DNA of 64,000 nt from RPQJ01 sp963762315 (GTDB lineage: Bacteria; Pseudomonadota; Gammaproteobacteria; Steroidobacterales; Steroidobacteraceae): positions 434,001-498,000 of the forward strand of contig CAVXKO010000006.1 of the NCBI GenBank assembly GCA_963762315.1, given 5' to 3'. The notes beneath the pieces are model-generated. The model had not been told where the DNA came from, ran no database searches, and saw only the letters and a list, made by a program, of their open reading frames with translations. Position 1 is the first letter of the stretch. Each line of letters opens with the position of its first letter. Shown in pieces: positions 44,737 through 54,501 of the stretch. The position numbers and the translations under genes were made by a program.

Positions 44737-44813
44737 CGGGATGTAGCTCAGCCTGGTAGAGCACTACGTTCGGGACGTAGGAGTCGGAGGTTCAAATCCT
44801 CTCATCCCGACCA
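44737..44813 (+). tRNA. tRNA-Pro (CGG)
   Basis: A 77-base cloverleaf: acceptor CGGGATG/CATCCCG, D-arm TAGCTCAGCCTGGTAGAGC, anticodon stem CTACG/CGTAG with loop TTCGGGA (anticodon CGG), T-arm GGAGGTTCAAATCCTC and an encoded CCA end. Confidence 0.96.
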
Positions 44814-45025
44814 CTCTTCGCCACGACGATCGTGACGCTCGAATCAGCCGGATCGAAAACGATCCTCACCTCCCCCTTCTCAAGCTGTTGCAGCACCTGG
44901 GCCACCTTCTGCTCGTGCGAGACGTCACGCTCGCCGTAATCCGTACCTTCGCGCAGGACGAAGGATTCGATGACGCCGCGCAGCGCGTCCTCCGAAAGCT
45001 CGGTGTGCGGCACCACGACCGGCAC
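44792..45025 (-). CDS. YheU/UPF0270 family protein
   Basis: About 77 residues matching UPF0270: VVVPHTELSEDALRGVIESF then VLREGTDYGERDVSHEQKV and a final beta segment (VRIVFDPADSSVTIVV). Function unknown. The start is taken as GTG 45025, which has GGAG eight bases upstream and places the protein at family length; the frame is open to an ATG at 45112. Its last 22 bases run antisense through the 3' end of tRNA-Pro. Confidence 0.82.
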   Translation of the reverse strand: MPVVVPHTELSEDALRGVIESFVLREGTDYGERDVSHEQKVAQVLQQLEKGEVRIVFDPADSSVTIVVAKSGRDERI

Positions 45026-45114
45026 GGCCCGCTCCAGCTCCTCGTCCCAGTCGCTCACGCCGCTCTCCGGTATCCTGCGCCACACGCCCACAATTCCACC
45101 GAGGACCATCATCC

Positions 45115-46149
45115 ATGAAATACCGACTGCTGGGCAGCACCGGCCTCTACGTCTCCGAACTCTGCCTCGGCACCATGACGTACGGCAGTTCCGGCTTCTG
45201 GGAAGTCATGGGCGGCCTCAAGCAGGACGCGGTGACGGCCCAGGTGAAGCGCGCCATCGACGCCGGAATCAATTTCATCGACACGGCCAACGTGTACTCG
45301 TTCGGCCAGTCGGAGACCCTGCTCGGCCAGGCCATCAAGGACCTTGGGCTGCCGCGGGACCAGCTCGTGATCGCCACCAAGGCCACCGGCACCATGGACC
45401 CGTCGCCGAACGGCCGCGGCCAGTCGCGCTATCACCTGATGAATGCCGTCGACGCCAGCCTGAAGCGCCTGCAGCTCGACTACATCGACCTGTACCAGAT
45501 CCACGGCTTCGATCCACTCACGCCGTTCGAGGAGTCGCTCTCTGCGTTGAACGACCTCGTACGTACCGGCAAGGTACGCACGATCGGACTGTGCAACCTG
45601 GCCGCGTGGCAGGTGATGAAGGCGCTCGCGATTTCCGACAAGCGGGGCTGGGCGCGCTTCGAAAGCGTGCAGGCGTACTACACCATCGCCAGCCGCGACC
45701 TCGAGCGCGAAGTCGTTCCCCTGCTGCAGGACCAGAAGCTCGGCCTGATGGTGTGGAGCCCGCTCGCGGGCGGCCTGCTCGCCGGCAGGACCGGTCGCGA
45801 CGGCAAGGGGCCCGACGGCACCCGCCGCGCCACGTTCGACTTCCCGCCGATCGACAAGGAACGCGCCTTCCGCTGCATCGATGCGATGAGGCCGATCGCG
45901 GAGAAGCATCGTGTCTCGGTCGCGCAGATCGCGCTGGCGTGGCTGCTCGCCAAGCCGTGGGTCTCGACCGTCATCATCGGCGCGCGCTCGATGGAGCAGC
46001 TCGAGGACAATATCGCCGCGGCATCCGTGACGCTCGATGCCGACGACTTGCGAACGCTCGACGACGTCAGCCGCCTGCCTCAGGAATACCCCGGCTGGAT
46101 GATCGACATGCAGAGCACGAATCGCCTGTCGCCGCCGAAAGCTGGCTGA
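45115..46149 (+). CDS. Aldo/keto reductase
   Basis: A 344-residue NADPH-dependent oxidoreductase with TIM-barrel fold. Catalytic Asp and Tyr in FIDTANVYSFGQSE, Lys in VIATKATGT, His in DLYQIHGFDP; cofactor site near VSTVIIGARSMEQLEDN. Closest in pattern to the AKR11/YajO-like group that acts on small aldehydes. The substrate is unknown. It diverges from yheU. Confidence 0.9.
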   Translation: MKYRLLGSTGLYVSELCLGTMTYGSSGFWEVMGGLKQDAVTAQVKRAIDAGINFIDTANVYSFGQSETLLGQAIKDLGLPRDQLVIATKATGTMDPSPNGRGQSRYHLMNAVDASLKRLQLDYIDLYQIHGFDPLTPFEESLSALNDLVRTGKVRTIGLCNLAAWQVMKALAISDKRGWARFESVQAYYTIASRDLEREVVPLLQDQKLGLMVWSPLAGGLLAGRTGRDGKGPDGTRRATFDFPPIDKERAFRCIDAMRPIAEKHRVSVAQIALAWLLAKPWVSTVIIGARSMEQLEDNIAAASVTLDADDLRTLDDVSRLPQEYPGWMIDMQSTNRLSPPKAG

Positions 46150-46176
46150 GCCGAGTCGGGCGAGTCACACGGCCGG

Positions 46177-46477
46177 TTACTCGTTCTCGATGGACTTGCA
46201 GCGTGTCCTGGTCGAAGACCAGCACCCGCGTCGTGCTGTAGGACTCGTAGGTCCACCGATGGACCGTCGTCTTTCCGACGACGCGATTGCCGCTGCGCAC
46301 GTCATGCGCTTCGTCGACCTTCTTCGTCGGCGGCCCGCACAACTGCTGCACTTCGTCGATCGTCATGCCGGGCTCGATCAGCTTGTTGCCGCAACGGAAC
46401 GCTTCGTCCCCCGATGCCGCCGCTGCCGACAGGCCGGCGACCACGACCACGATTCCCGTATGCAACTGACGGTTCAT
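46177..46477 (-). CDS. DUF2845 secreted small protein (one frameshift near the end)
   Basis: A secreted protein of about 100 residues with a signal peptide (LHTGIVVVVAGLSAAAASG) and the DUF2845 pattern FRCGNKLIEPGMTIDEVQQLCGPPTKK with two Cys. Without correction the frame would run into the convergent reductase gene to 46067. Removing one base at about 46200 gives the usual ending KSIENE and a TAA at 46177, leaving a normal intergenic gap. The function is unknown; related proteins are periplasmic. Confidence 0.78.
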
Positions 46478-46528
46478 GGCATTTCCTCCAATTGTCCACG
46501 ATGCGCGTTCATCCGGCGTGCGCGCCGA

Positions 46529-48058
46529 TCACGTCGCGACCGCGTGCGGCGGACGCTGCTGTCGCCATGGCCGGGCCTTCTCCAGTTGTCCAGCAAGGCG
46601 ATACAGGAGCGCCTCATTGCCGTACGTCGCGGCAAACATCACACCGACGGGAAGTCCGTCCGGCGTCCGATGCAACGGCACCGACATCGCCGGCTGTCCC
46701 GTCATATTGTAGAGCGCGGTGAACGGCCCGAACGTCGTGACATCACGCACGTAGGCATCGTAATCTGACGGGTTCAGGCTGAGCACGCCGATCATCACCG
46801 GCGGCTTCGCGAGTGTCGGCGTCAGGACGACGTCGTGACGGCGATGAAATTCCGTCATGGCTCGGCCGGCTGCGGCGAACACGTCGCGCGCCATCGCGTA
46901 ATCGACCGCGTCCACCTTGCGCGCCATCTCCGCAAGCCGCCACGTCACGAGTTCGACGTCGTCAGGCGTCGCCGGCCGGCCCAACTGCCGCTCGCGCTCG
47001 ATCAGCGCCTTGCGCGTGGAAACCGCCAGCGTCGCCAGCATCGCCGCATTCGCAGCTGCATGGTCGATCGGGAATCGCGCCTCCTCGATGGTGTGCCCGA
47101 GGCTCTCCAGCAGCCGGGCAGCCTCAGTCGCGGCCCGGATGCACTCGGGATCGACGGCCGAACCCGACGTCGGCGTGGTGATGAGCGCGACCCGCAGCTT
47201 GCCGGGAGGGGTCGACACCTCTTCGAGGTAGGGACGACTCTGGGGAGGCGCCATGTACGGCGAGCCGGTTTCGGGCCCGGCGGTCGCATCGAGCAATGCC
47301 GCGTTGTCGCGCACGGTCAGCGACACCGCGTGTTGTGTCGACAGGCCATTCCAGCCCTCGAGCCGAGTGGGGCCGAGCGGCACCCGGCCACGCGTGGGCT
47401 TGAGACCGAAAACGCCGCAGCACGAGGCCGGCGTGCGAATGGAACCGGCCCCGTCGCTCGCATGCGCGATCGGAATGACGCGCGCAGCGACCACCGCAGC
47501 GGCGCCACCCGATGAACCGCCCACCGTGCGCTCGAGGTTCCATGGATTGCGGGTCACGCCATGCAACACCGACTCCGTCGTGCCGGTCAGCCCGAGCTCG
47601 GGACTCGCGGTCTTGCCGAAGATCACCAGCCCCGCGGCTTTGTGGCGCGCAACGATCGTGCTGTCGATGCCGGCCACGAAGTCCTTGAAATAGCGGCTTC
47701 CGGAGGTGGTGTGCGTGCCGGCCAGCTCGACACCGAGATCCTTCAACAGGAACGGCACACCTGCAAAAGGGCCAGCGCTCAATCTGGCCAGCTGTTGCCG
47801 GGCCGCCTCGTCGTCACGCACCGGCACCGCATTGATCGTGCCCTCGACGGATTCGAGCCGTGCGATGGCAGCCGAGAGCAGTTCTGCGGGTGCAACCTTG
47901 CCGGACTTCACGAGGCCGGCAATCCCAAGGCCGTCGTAGTCGTTGAAGACGTCGTCGAGTGGCGACACCTTCGTCGTTGCGGCTCGAACGCCGGCGGGCA
48001 CGAGCGTCGCGGCGGCCGCCCCTCCCAAAATCGAAAGCGCTTCGCGTCGGTCGATCAT
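46529..48058 (-). CDS. Amidase signature family enzyme, exported
   Basis: A 509-residue amidase. The Ser-cisSer-Lys triad is in VPFLLKDLGVELAG (Lys) and TVGGSSGGAAAVVAARVIP (Ser pair), with DGAGSIRTPASCCGVFGLKP following. The N-terminus MIDRREALSILGGAAAATLV resembles a Tat signal (with RR and a hydrophobic stretch), so the enzyme is probably periplasmic. The substrate is unknown (amides or aryl acylamides are typical). It diverges from the methyltransferase at 48250. Confidence 0.9.
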   Translation of the reverse strand: MIDRREALSILGGAAAATLVPAGVRAATTKVSPLDDVFNDYDGLGIAGLVKSGKVAPAELLSAAIARLESVEGTINAVPVRDDEAARQQLARLSAGPFAGVPFLLKDLGVELAGTHTTSGSRYFKDFVAGIDSTIVARHKAAGLVIFGKTASPELGLTGTTESVLHGVTRNPWNLERTVGGSSGGAAAVVAARVIPIAHASDGAGSIRTPASCCGVFGLKPTRGRVPLGPTRLEGWNGLSTQHAVSLTVRDNAALLDATAGPETGSPYMAPPQSRPYLEEVSTPPGKLRVALITTPTSGSAVDPECIRAATEAARLLESLGHTIEEARFPIDHAAANAAMLATLAVSTRKALIERERQLGRPATPDDVELVTWRLAEMARKVDAVDYAMARDVFAAAGRAMTEFHRRHDVVLTPTLAKPPVMIGVLSLNPSDYDAYVRDVTTFGPFTALYNMTGQPAMSVPLHRTPDGLPVGVMFAATYGNEALLYRLAGQLEKARPWRQQRPPHAVAT

Positions 48059-48249
48059 TGCGGCTCCTCGTGAACGGAACGGGGCATTTTTCCGCCCCTG
48101 TGGCGCGACATGCCATGGCCGCAGCGTACCTAGAAGTCGCCCTCGCCGGGAGGTTCACGACAGGGCCGTGGCGTTTCACGGGAGCATCGCGCGGCGGGCA
48201 CCCGCGAAGAGCCTGTGGCGGCATGCGGATCGCGTGATATATCTGGCCG

Positions 48250-49005
48250 ATGAGCGCCTCCACTCGGCCCGACTGGAATCCATCCCTGTATGCGCAGAAC
48301 GCGCGATTCGTGTCCGACCTCGGCCTGCCCGTGGTCGCATTGCTGGCACCGCAGGCGGGCGAACGCATCCTGGACCTCGGCTGCGGCGACGGCGCTCTCA
48401 CGGCGAAGCTCAAGCAGTCGGGCTGCGACATCGTGGGCGTGGACGCGAGCCCGGAGATGGCGGCGGCCGCCCGGCAACTCGGCATCGACGCCCGCGTCGC
48501 GAGTGGCGATGCGCTGGCCTTCGATCGCGAGTTCGATGCGGTGTTCTCGAATGCCGCGCTGCACTGGATGCTCAATCCCGCTCGTGTCGTCGAAGGCGTG
48601 TGGCGCGCACTGCGCCCGGGCGGCCGTTTCGTCGGCGAGATGGGGGGCAAGGGCAACATCGCGTCGATCGTCGGAGCCATCGAGTCCGCGCTCGCGGCGC
48701 GCGGGCGCGCGATGCGCAATCCATGGTACTTCCCGAGCAGCGAGGAGTACCGGCAGCTGCTCGAACGGCAGGGATTCCACGTCGAACACGTCGAATTGTT
48801 CCCGAGGCCCACGCCGCTTCCCGGCGACATCCGCGGCTGGCTTGCCGCGTTCGGCGAGCCGCTGATCGGCTGGCTTGCCGAGGCTGAGCGCGAGGCCGTC
48901 ATGGCTGAACTGTTGCAGTCGCTGCAACCGGTGCTGTGCGACCCGAACGGCAAATGGACTGCGGACTACGTGCGGCTGCGTTTCGCGGCCCGCAAGCCGG
49001 GCTGA
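48250..49005 (+). CDS. Class I SAM-dependent methyltransferase (Tam-like)
   Basis: A 251-residue methyltransferase. Motif I ILDLGCGDGALTAKL, motif II VGVDASPEMAAAAR, and FDAVFSNAALHWMLNP, characteristic of trans-aconitate methyltransferase and related small-molecule enzymes. The substrate cannot be assigned. Intact frame, no signal peptide. The next gene starts about 90 bases downstream. Confidence 0.88.
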   Translation: MSASTRPDWNPSLYAQNARFVSDLGLPVVALLAPQAGERILDLGCGDGALTAKLKQSGCDIVGVDASPEMAAAARQLGIDARVASGDALAFDREFDAVFSNAALHWMLNPARVVEGVWRALRPGGRFVGEMGGKGNIASIVGAIESALAARGRAMRNPWYFPSSEEYRQLLERQGFHVEHVELFPRPTPLPGDIRGWLAAFGEPLIGWLAEAEREAVMAELLQSLQPVLCDPNGKWTADYVRLRFAARKPG

Positions 49006-49096
49006 AATCTCACGCCCTCAGCGCTGCGACTGCACCTTCAGGGCGCGCGGCGATTCACGTTGACCCGGGCCGGCGATTCACCGACGCTTGCACCCC

Positions 49097-49390
49097 ATGC
49101 CGCAGCTCACCGAATACGCCATCGCGCTCGCCGTGACGTTCGCCATCAACCTGCCTTTCGGGTACTGGCGGGGCGGCGTCAGGAAGTTCTCGCCCGCGTG
49201 GTTCGTGGCCATCCACGCGCCGGTGCCGATGGTCATCGCGCTCCGGTACGTGCTGGGGCTGCCATTTCGCTGGGGCGCCCTGCCCTTTCTCGTGGCGGCA
49301 TACTTCGGCGGACAGTTCGTCGGGAACCGCCTGCGGACGCGACGATCGAACAAATCCGCCACCCATCCGAACCCAAGGAGCCAGACATGA
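49097..49390 (+). CDS. Small integral membrane protein, function unknown
   Basis: A 97-residue protein with three hydrophobic segments: YAIALAVTFAINLPFGYW, WFVAIHAPVPMVIALRYVL and WGALPFLVAAYFGGQFVGN, then a basic polar tail. I recognise no family with certainty. ATG 49097 chosen; TTG 49088 is also in frame. It overlaps the next gene (osmC-like) by four bases (ATGA), so the two are coupled. Confidence 0.75.
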   Translation: MPQLTEYAIALAVTFAINLPFGYWRGGVRKFSPAWFVAIHAPVPMVIALRYVLGLPFRWGALPFLVAAYFGGQFVGNRLRTRRSNKSATHPNPRSQT

Positions 49391-49813
49391 CCATTCGCAA
49401 GGCCGACGCCGTATGGATCGGCAGTCTCCGGGAAGGCGCAGGGCGAGATCGCGCTCGAGAGCGGAGCCTTCCGCGGGCCTTACACGTTCAAGGCCCGTTT
49501 CGAAGAAGGCAAGGAAACGAACCCGGAGGAACTGCTGGGCGCGGCGCACGCGGGTTGCTTCACGATGGCGCTCACCGCGCTGCTCGCGCGCGAGAAGATC
49601 GCGCCGACCGAGATCCGGACGACGGCATCGGTCCATCTGGAGCCGGTGCCGGGCGGCTTCAGCATCCCGAAGATCGATCTCCACACGCGGGCGAAGATCC
49701 CGGGCATCACGCCGCAGCGATTTGCCGAACTCGCGGCCGATGCGAAAAAGAACTGCCCCGTCTCCAAGGCGCTCGCGACCGTTGAAATCACGCTCGACGC
49801 CGCGCTGGTGTGA
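49387..49813 (+). CDS. OsmC-family peroxiredoxin (one frameshift)
   Basis: About 142 residues, homologous to OsmC, a thiol peroxidase that reduces organic hydroperoxides. MTIRKADAVWIGSLREGAG is in the first frame; after about 49440 another frame gives the rest: ESGAFRGPYTFKARFEEG, NPEELLGAAHAGCFTMALTA with the first reactive Cys, and KKNCPVSKALATVEITLDA with the second. One missing base explains the join. Flanking genes overlap its start and stop, supporting one intact gene in reality. Confidence 0.85.
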
Positions 49814-50778
49814 GTCAGCCTGCACGTGAGCGATCGAGCAGGCAACGCACCGTGAGCGCCCCCGAGTCTGCGCCCGTTCCCATCCGGCCCGCCGCGACCG
49901 TCATCCTGTTACGCGAGGAACGCTCGACGCTCGAGGTGCTGCTCACCCGGCGCTCCGCGCAACTCGCATTCATGGGCGATATCTGGGTCTTTCCCGGCGG
50001 ACGGCTCGACGAGTCGGACGTTGCGCCGGAGACGGTGGCGCGAGTGCTGCCGGAGCATCGGGAACACTGCGGCAGCCGCCTGATCGCCACTGACGGCACC
50101 GCGCTCGATGCGAGGCTGTCGATCGGCCTGCACGTCGCCGGATGCCGCGAGACGTTCGAGGAATGCGGCGTGCTGCTCGCACGTCGCGCCGACGGCTCGC
50201 CCTGTGACTCCGCACAGATCGAACGCCTGAAGAACCACCGTGCAGGGTCGGCCGCTGGCGACAAGCTCTTCCTCGACATGCTGCAGCAGGAAGACCTGTA
50301 CCTCGACGTTGCGCGACTCGTGTACTGGTCGCACTGGATCACGCCGGCGCACGAGCGCAAGCGATACGACACCCGGTTTTTCGCGGTCGAGGTTCCGGCC
50401 GGGCAGGAAGCCAGCGTGGACCGGACGGAAACGACCGAGCACGCCTGGGTGACCGTCGACCAGGCCTTCGAGCGGGCACGGCAAGGCAGCATGAAGTTGT
50501 CCCCGCCGACGCTCGCGACGCTGCAGGACCTGGCGCAGGCGCATGCGCGACACGGCGGCCTTACCCCGATGCTCGAGGGGGAGCGGCAACGCGAAGTGCC
50601 ACCCATCCTGCCCAAGTGGTTCGAATCGGGCGGCCGCGTGATCATCGTGCTGCCCTGGGACCCGGAGTACGCGCAGCTCCCCGGCGAAGGCACGGCGGTC
50701 GCGGAGCGCTACCCGCCTTACCTGGCCGGCCTGCCTTCGCGCCGTGAATTGAAACTCAAGCCGGCGAAGACTCCATAA
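49810..50778 (+). CDS. NUDIX hydrolase
   Basis: A 322-residue NUDIX protein: RPAATVILLREERSTLEVLLTRR opens the domain, WVFPGGRLDESD is followed by the box CRETFEECGVLL (RExxEExGU). It hydrolyses nucleoside diphosphates linked to another group; long members of this type with a C-terminal extension resemble NUDT19-like CoA diphosphatases. The start is GTG 49810, overlapping the preceding stop. A second GTG (49852) is possible. Confidence 0.87.
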   Translation: MSQPARERSSRQRTVSAPESAPVPIRPAATVILLREERSTLEVLLTRRSAQLAFMGDIWVFPGGRLDESDVAPETVARVLPEHREHCGSRLIATDGTALDARLSIGLHVAGCRETFEECGVLLARRADGSPCDSAQIERLKNHRAGSAAGDKLFLDMLQQEDLYLDVARLVYWSHWITPAHERKRYDTRFFAVEVPAGQEASVDRTETTEHAWVTVDQAFERARQGSMKLSPPTLATLQDLAQAHARHGGLTPMLEGERQREVPPILPKWFESGGRVIIVLPWDPEYAQLPGEGTAVAERYPPYLAGLPSRRELKLKPAKTP

Positions 50779-50780
50779 AG

Positions 50781-50815
50781 CAAAGGCCCTGGCAGGTACC
50801 AGGGCCTTGCTCGTA
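50781..50815. terminator. Hairpin between convergent NUDIX and histone-like genes
   Basis: AAGGCCCTGG / CCAGGGCCTT, ten pairs and a six-base loop. The T-rich side (TTTGCTTTAT) is on the minus strand, so it mainly serves the histone-like gene. Confidence 0.7.
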
Positions 50816-50839
50816 TCAAACGCTCGAACGGTCGGCCGG

Positions 50840-51463
50840 CTACTTCTTCTCGCCGGGCATCACGTTGTCGACCATGCCCTGCACCGTCTCGCTGACCTTG
50901 CTGGCAATTTCCTTCGCCTGGTCGAACACGGACGTGGCCGACTTCTCGGCCGACGACTGCACCTGGGCCGCCATCGACTCGGCCTGCTTCACCGTCTTGG
51001 TCGCCTGCTTCTTGGCCGTGGCGACAGCCTTGGAGATGCTCGATTCGGCCTGCTTGATGGCCTTCTGAGCCTGCGGCGGCATCTTGCGCACGGCCTTGCG
51101 GACGGCAGCCTTCGCCTGGCCAGGGGCCTTCTTCACGGCCTTGCGGACCGCGACCACCTGCCGCTTGGCTGCCGCCCTCGCCGTCTTCGGCGACTTGGCG
51201 ACGGCGCGCCGGACCTTCAATGCGGCCTTGCGCACATCGGCTTTCGTGACTGCCTTGCGTGCAACCTTCTTCTTCGCAGCCTTCTTCCTGGTCGCCTTCT
51301 TCTTGGCAACCTCGGCCTTCGACTTCTTCCTCAGGTCGGCGGCGTGGGCACGCTTGTAGGTCTGCACGTCCTTGATGCGGCCTTTGGCATCACGGACGAC
51401 GTACAACTTCTTTCCCTTGCTGCTGCGCTGCGTGGTGCGCCGCGCCTTTTTCTTCGCTGCCAT
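50840..51463 (-). CDS. Histone H1-like Lys/Ala-rich protein
   Basis: A 207-residue, very basic protein. A structured N-terminal segment (KGKKLYVVRDAKGRIKDVQT) is followed by a long Lys/Ala/Arg tail with K-A-A-K-type repeats, then a mixed amphipathic C-terminal part (QAKEIASKVSETVQGMVDNV). Such proteins (AlgP, HctB, H1-like) bind DNA without much sequence preference. Its role here, nucleoid compaction or regulation of surface polysaccharide, is inferred. A promoter-proximal region is unremarkable. Confidence 0.8.
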   Translation of the reverse strand: MAAKKKARRTTQRSSKGKKLYVVRDAKGRIKDVQTYKRAHAADLRKKSKAEVAKKKATRKKAAKKKVARKAVTKADVRKAALKVRRAVAKSPKTARAAAKRQVVAVRKAVKKAPGQAKAAVRKAVRKMPPQAQKAIKQAESSISKAVATAKKQATKTVKQAESMAAQVQSSAEKSATSVFDQAKEIASKVSETVQGMVDNVMPGEKK

Positions 51464-51596
51464 GGAGACTCCCTAGGTGATTTCGATCGCGGTCGATTGG
51501 GCGGGCCGCGCGCACGTGAACTCGCCGCCGACGCTAGTGCAGCGCCCCACGGGAGTCAACAAGGGAAAAGTGCAGTCGCGGCGACCGCGCCGGCGC

Positions 51597-54317
51597 TCAA
51601 CCGGTGCCCTGCAGCCCCTGGGCGATGCCGTTCACGGAGGCGAGCAGCGCCTCGAACAGTTCGCGGTCCTCCCGGTTCGTCTCGCGCCAGCGGCGCAGCA
51701 GGTCCACCTGGGTGAGGTGGATCGGGTCCACGTAGGGGTTGCGCAGGCGGATGGAGCGCTGCAGCGTCGGCTCCGAATCGAGCAGCCGGGCGCAGCCCTT
51801 GAGAGCCTGGACCTGCCCCGTCGCGAACTGGAACTCGTCCCGTATTGCGGCGGCGAAGCGCTTCAGGCCCGGAGGTGCGAGGTCCTCGTACTGTGAGGCG
51901 ATCGCCAGGTCCGCCCGCGCCATGCGCATCTCCACGTCGTCCATCAGGCCTTCGAAGAACGGCCAGCGCCCGTACATCTCGGACAGGATGCCGGCGCCGA
52001 ACCGTTCCTCGACCGCGGTCAGGCCCGCGCCGGCCCCGAACCAGCCCGGCAGCATGTGCCGGCTCTGCGACCACGCGAACATCCACGGGACGGCGCGCAT
52101 GGCCGACACGCCGGTGCCGCTCTGGCGGGACACCGGACGCGAGCCGATCTGCATGCGCTCGATGACGTCCACCGGCGTCGCGTTCAGGAAGAAATCCATG
52201 AATTCCGGGTCGTCGTGGACGATCGTCCGGTAGCGCTCGCGGCTGGCCCGACCGAGCAGATCCATGGCCTCGAGCCAGCGCGATTCGAGATGTTCCGTGC
52301 CGTAAAAACCCGCGGCCATGAGGGTGAGCGTGTTCACGCCCTGCTCGAACGTCCGGAGCGCGATGGGCCGCAGGCCGTACCGGTCGTTGATGCTTTCGCC
52401 CTGCTCCGTCACCCGCAGCCGGCCGCCGACGACGCCCGCCGGCAGCGAGCGCACGATCGCCTCGGTGCGGCTGCCGCCCCGACTGATCGAGCCGCCGCGG
52501 CCGTGGAACACCAGCAGGCGCACACCGGCCGCCGCGCACGCGACCGCCATGGCTTCCTGAGCGCGCCGCAGCAGCCAACGGGACGAGACGATCCCCGAAT
52601 CCTTGTTGCTGTCCGAATACCCGATCATCACCACTTGCAGGTTGCCGCGGGATGCGAGGTGCCCACGGTAGGCCGGGTTCTGCAGCAGCCGGGTGATCGT
52701 GTCGCCCGCCCGCTCCAGCGCGTCCACCGATTCGAACAGCGGCGCGATGTCGAGCTGCACGTTTCCGGTCTGGGCATCGGTGTAACCGGCCCAGCGCGCC
52801 ATCAGCAGCACGGACAGCAGGTCGTCCACGTCGGCCGCCATGCTCACGACGTACGACCCGATCGCGCGACTGCCGTACCGATGCGCGCAGTATTCCATCG
52901 CCTCGAAGACCCACAGCGCGCGCTTGCCCGAGGCATCGAGGACGGACGCCGGCGATTCGTCGCTCGTGATCGCTTCGCTCAGGCGCACGATGCGTTCGCC
53001 CGCGCTTCGCTCGGCCCAGCCGGCTTCCGCGAGCCCGTGGCCGACGATCTGCCGGTGCACATCGGCGTTCTGGCGGACGTCGAGCGTGGCGAGATGGAAG
53101 CCGAAGGTGCGCACACGGCGCAGCATGCGCCGCACGTAGAACAGGCCCGCGTTGCTCCCGCGGTTCTCGGCCAGGCTGCGCGCGATCAGCTCCAGGTCGT
53201 CGATGAGCAGCTCGACGCGTTCGTACTGCCCGGAGCTGTGGTCGTATGTGGCCCGCAGCCGTTCTGCGATCTGGCCGACCAGCACGCGGTACGGCATCCG
53301 GTCGTGACTCGCCGGAGCGGACGCCCTTGCCGCCGGCACGAGTGTCCGGTACTGCTCGATCCGGCTCAGGACGGCCGCAGACACGCCGACGCGGCTGGCG
53401 CTCTGGCTCAGCTTCTCGCCAAGCGCCTGTGCTTCGGCGAAGTAGCGGTTGACGATCAGCTGGTGGTGACGCGCGCAGCTCTCGCGGATCGTCTTGGCAT
53501 GCACGTCCGGATGGCCGTCCATGTCGCCGCCGACCCAGGAACCGAACCGCAGCAGTTCCGGCACGCGGGAATCGACCGCCGCCGGGCCGAAGACGTCGAC
53601 GAGGGCTGCTTCGAGTTCCTCGTAGAACGCCGGGATGACCTCGTAGACGACCTCGACGAGGAAGAACAGGACGTGCTCGCGCTCGTCCGCCACCGTCAGC
53701 CGTTCGCGGGAATTGTCGGCGGTCTGCCAGGCCGTCGTGAGTTCAGTGCGGACCCGCTCCGTGATCGCGCGCTGCTCAGGCGGCGTGAGCGAGGGATCGA
53801 GACGCCCGAGCAGGAGCCGCGAGATGCGCTGCTGCTGTCGCAGCAAGGTGCGGCGGGTCGACTCGGTCGGGTGCGCGGTGAACACCGGCTCGATGCTCAC
53901 CTGCGCCAGCAGCGCGAGCACCTCGTCGAGCGTGAGTCCACGCGAACGCAGCTTCTGGAAGCAATCCGCGAGGCCACCCGGCTGCGGTGTGCTGCTGTCG
54001 TGCATGTACTGGCGACGCCGGCGCACGCGGTGCACCTTCTCCGCCATGTTCACGACCTGGAACCAGGCGCCGAAGGCCCGGATGACCTCGCGAGCTTCGG
54101 CGGGCGTCCGGCCGCGGGTGCGGACGACGAGTTCGACTGTGTCCTCGGCCTCGCCCTGTCGGCGGCCGATGGCCGCCTGGCGGTCGCCTTCCACCGCGTC
54201 GAACAACGCAGGTCCGCCCTGGTCGCGGAGCACTTCGCCGACGAGCCCGCCGAGCGTGTGCACGTCGTCGCGCAGGGCAGCGTCCTTCAGGGGAAAAAAT
54301 ATGCCTTTGCGGGCCAT
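51597..54317 (-). CDS. ppc: Phosphoenolpyruvate carboxylase
   Basis: A 906-residue enzyme that adds bicarbonate to PEP to make oxaloacetate. The catalytic His is in EPVFTAHPTESTRRTLL, Arg/Lys sites are in MIGYSDSNKDSGIVSSRWLL and VFHGRGGSISRGG, and the C-terminus ends in the usual NG(I)xxGxxxTG. ATG 54317 starts MARKGIFFPLKDAAL; the frame runs further upstream to 54620 but those residues are not family-like. It diverges from the TonB receptor. Confidence 0.95.
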   Translation of the reverse strand: MARKGIFFPLKDAALRDDVHTLGGLVGEVLRDQGGPALFDAVEGDRQAAIGRRQGEAEDTVELVVRTRGRTPAEAREVIRAFGAWFQVVNMAEKVHRVRRRRQYMHDSSTPQPGGLADCFQKLRSRGLTLDEVLALLAQVSIEPVFTAHPTESTRRTLLRQQQRISRLLLGRLDPSLTPPEQRAITERVRTELTTAWQTADNSRERLTVADEREHVLFFLVEVVYEVIPAFYEELEAALVDVFGPAAVDSRVPELLRFGSWVGGDMDGHPDVHAKTIRESCARHHQLIVNRYFAEAQALGEKLSQSASRVGVSAAVLSRIEQYRTLVPAARASAPASHDRMPYRVLVGQIAERLRATYDHSSGQYERVELLIDDLELIARSLAENRGSNAGLFYVRRMLRRVRTFGFHLATLDVRQNADVHRQIVGHGLAEAGWAERSAGERIVRLSEAITSDESPASVLDASGKRALWVFEAMEYCAHRYGSRAIGSYVVSMAADVDDLLSVLLMARWAGYTDAQTGNVQLDIAPLFESVDALERAGDTITRLLQNPAYRGHLASRGNLQVVMIGYSDSNKDSGIVSSRWLLRRAQEAMAVACAAAGVRLLVFHGRGGSISRGGSRTEAIVRSLPAGVVGGRLRVTEQGESINDRYGLRPIALRTFEQGVNTLTLMAAGFYGTEHLESRWLEAMDLLGRASRERYRTIVHDDPEFMDFFLNATPVDVIERMQIGSRPVSRQSGTGVSAMRAVPWMFAWSQSRHMLPGWFGAGAGLTAVEERFGAGILSEMYGRWPFFEGLMDDVEMRMARADLAIASQYEDLAPPGLKRFAAAIRDEFQFATGQVQALKGCARLLDSEPTLQRSIRLRNPYVDPIHLTQVDLLRRWRETNREDRELFEALLASVNGIAQGLQGTG

Positions 54318-54501
54318 GGGTCGCAGCGGCCTGGGGTATGTCGTTGGTCGTTCGAGCCGCGGGGCGGGAGCGGTGGCTATTGAATCGGCCGGCTTTCTTT
54401 CGACGAATGCTACCAGAGCCCCGGGCCCGCTCCCATGTTGCAGCGAAGCAACGCTCGGCAGGCTGGGCACGGTCATCCTCAAGCCGGCCACCGGGCACAG
54501 C

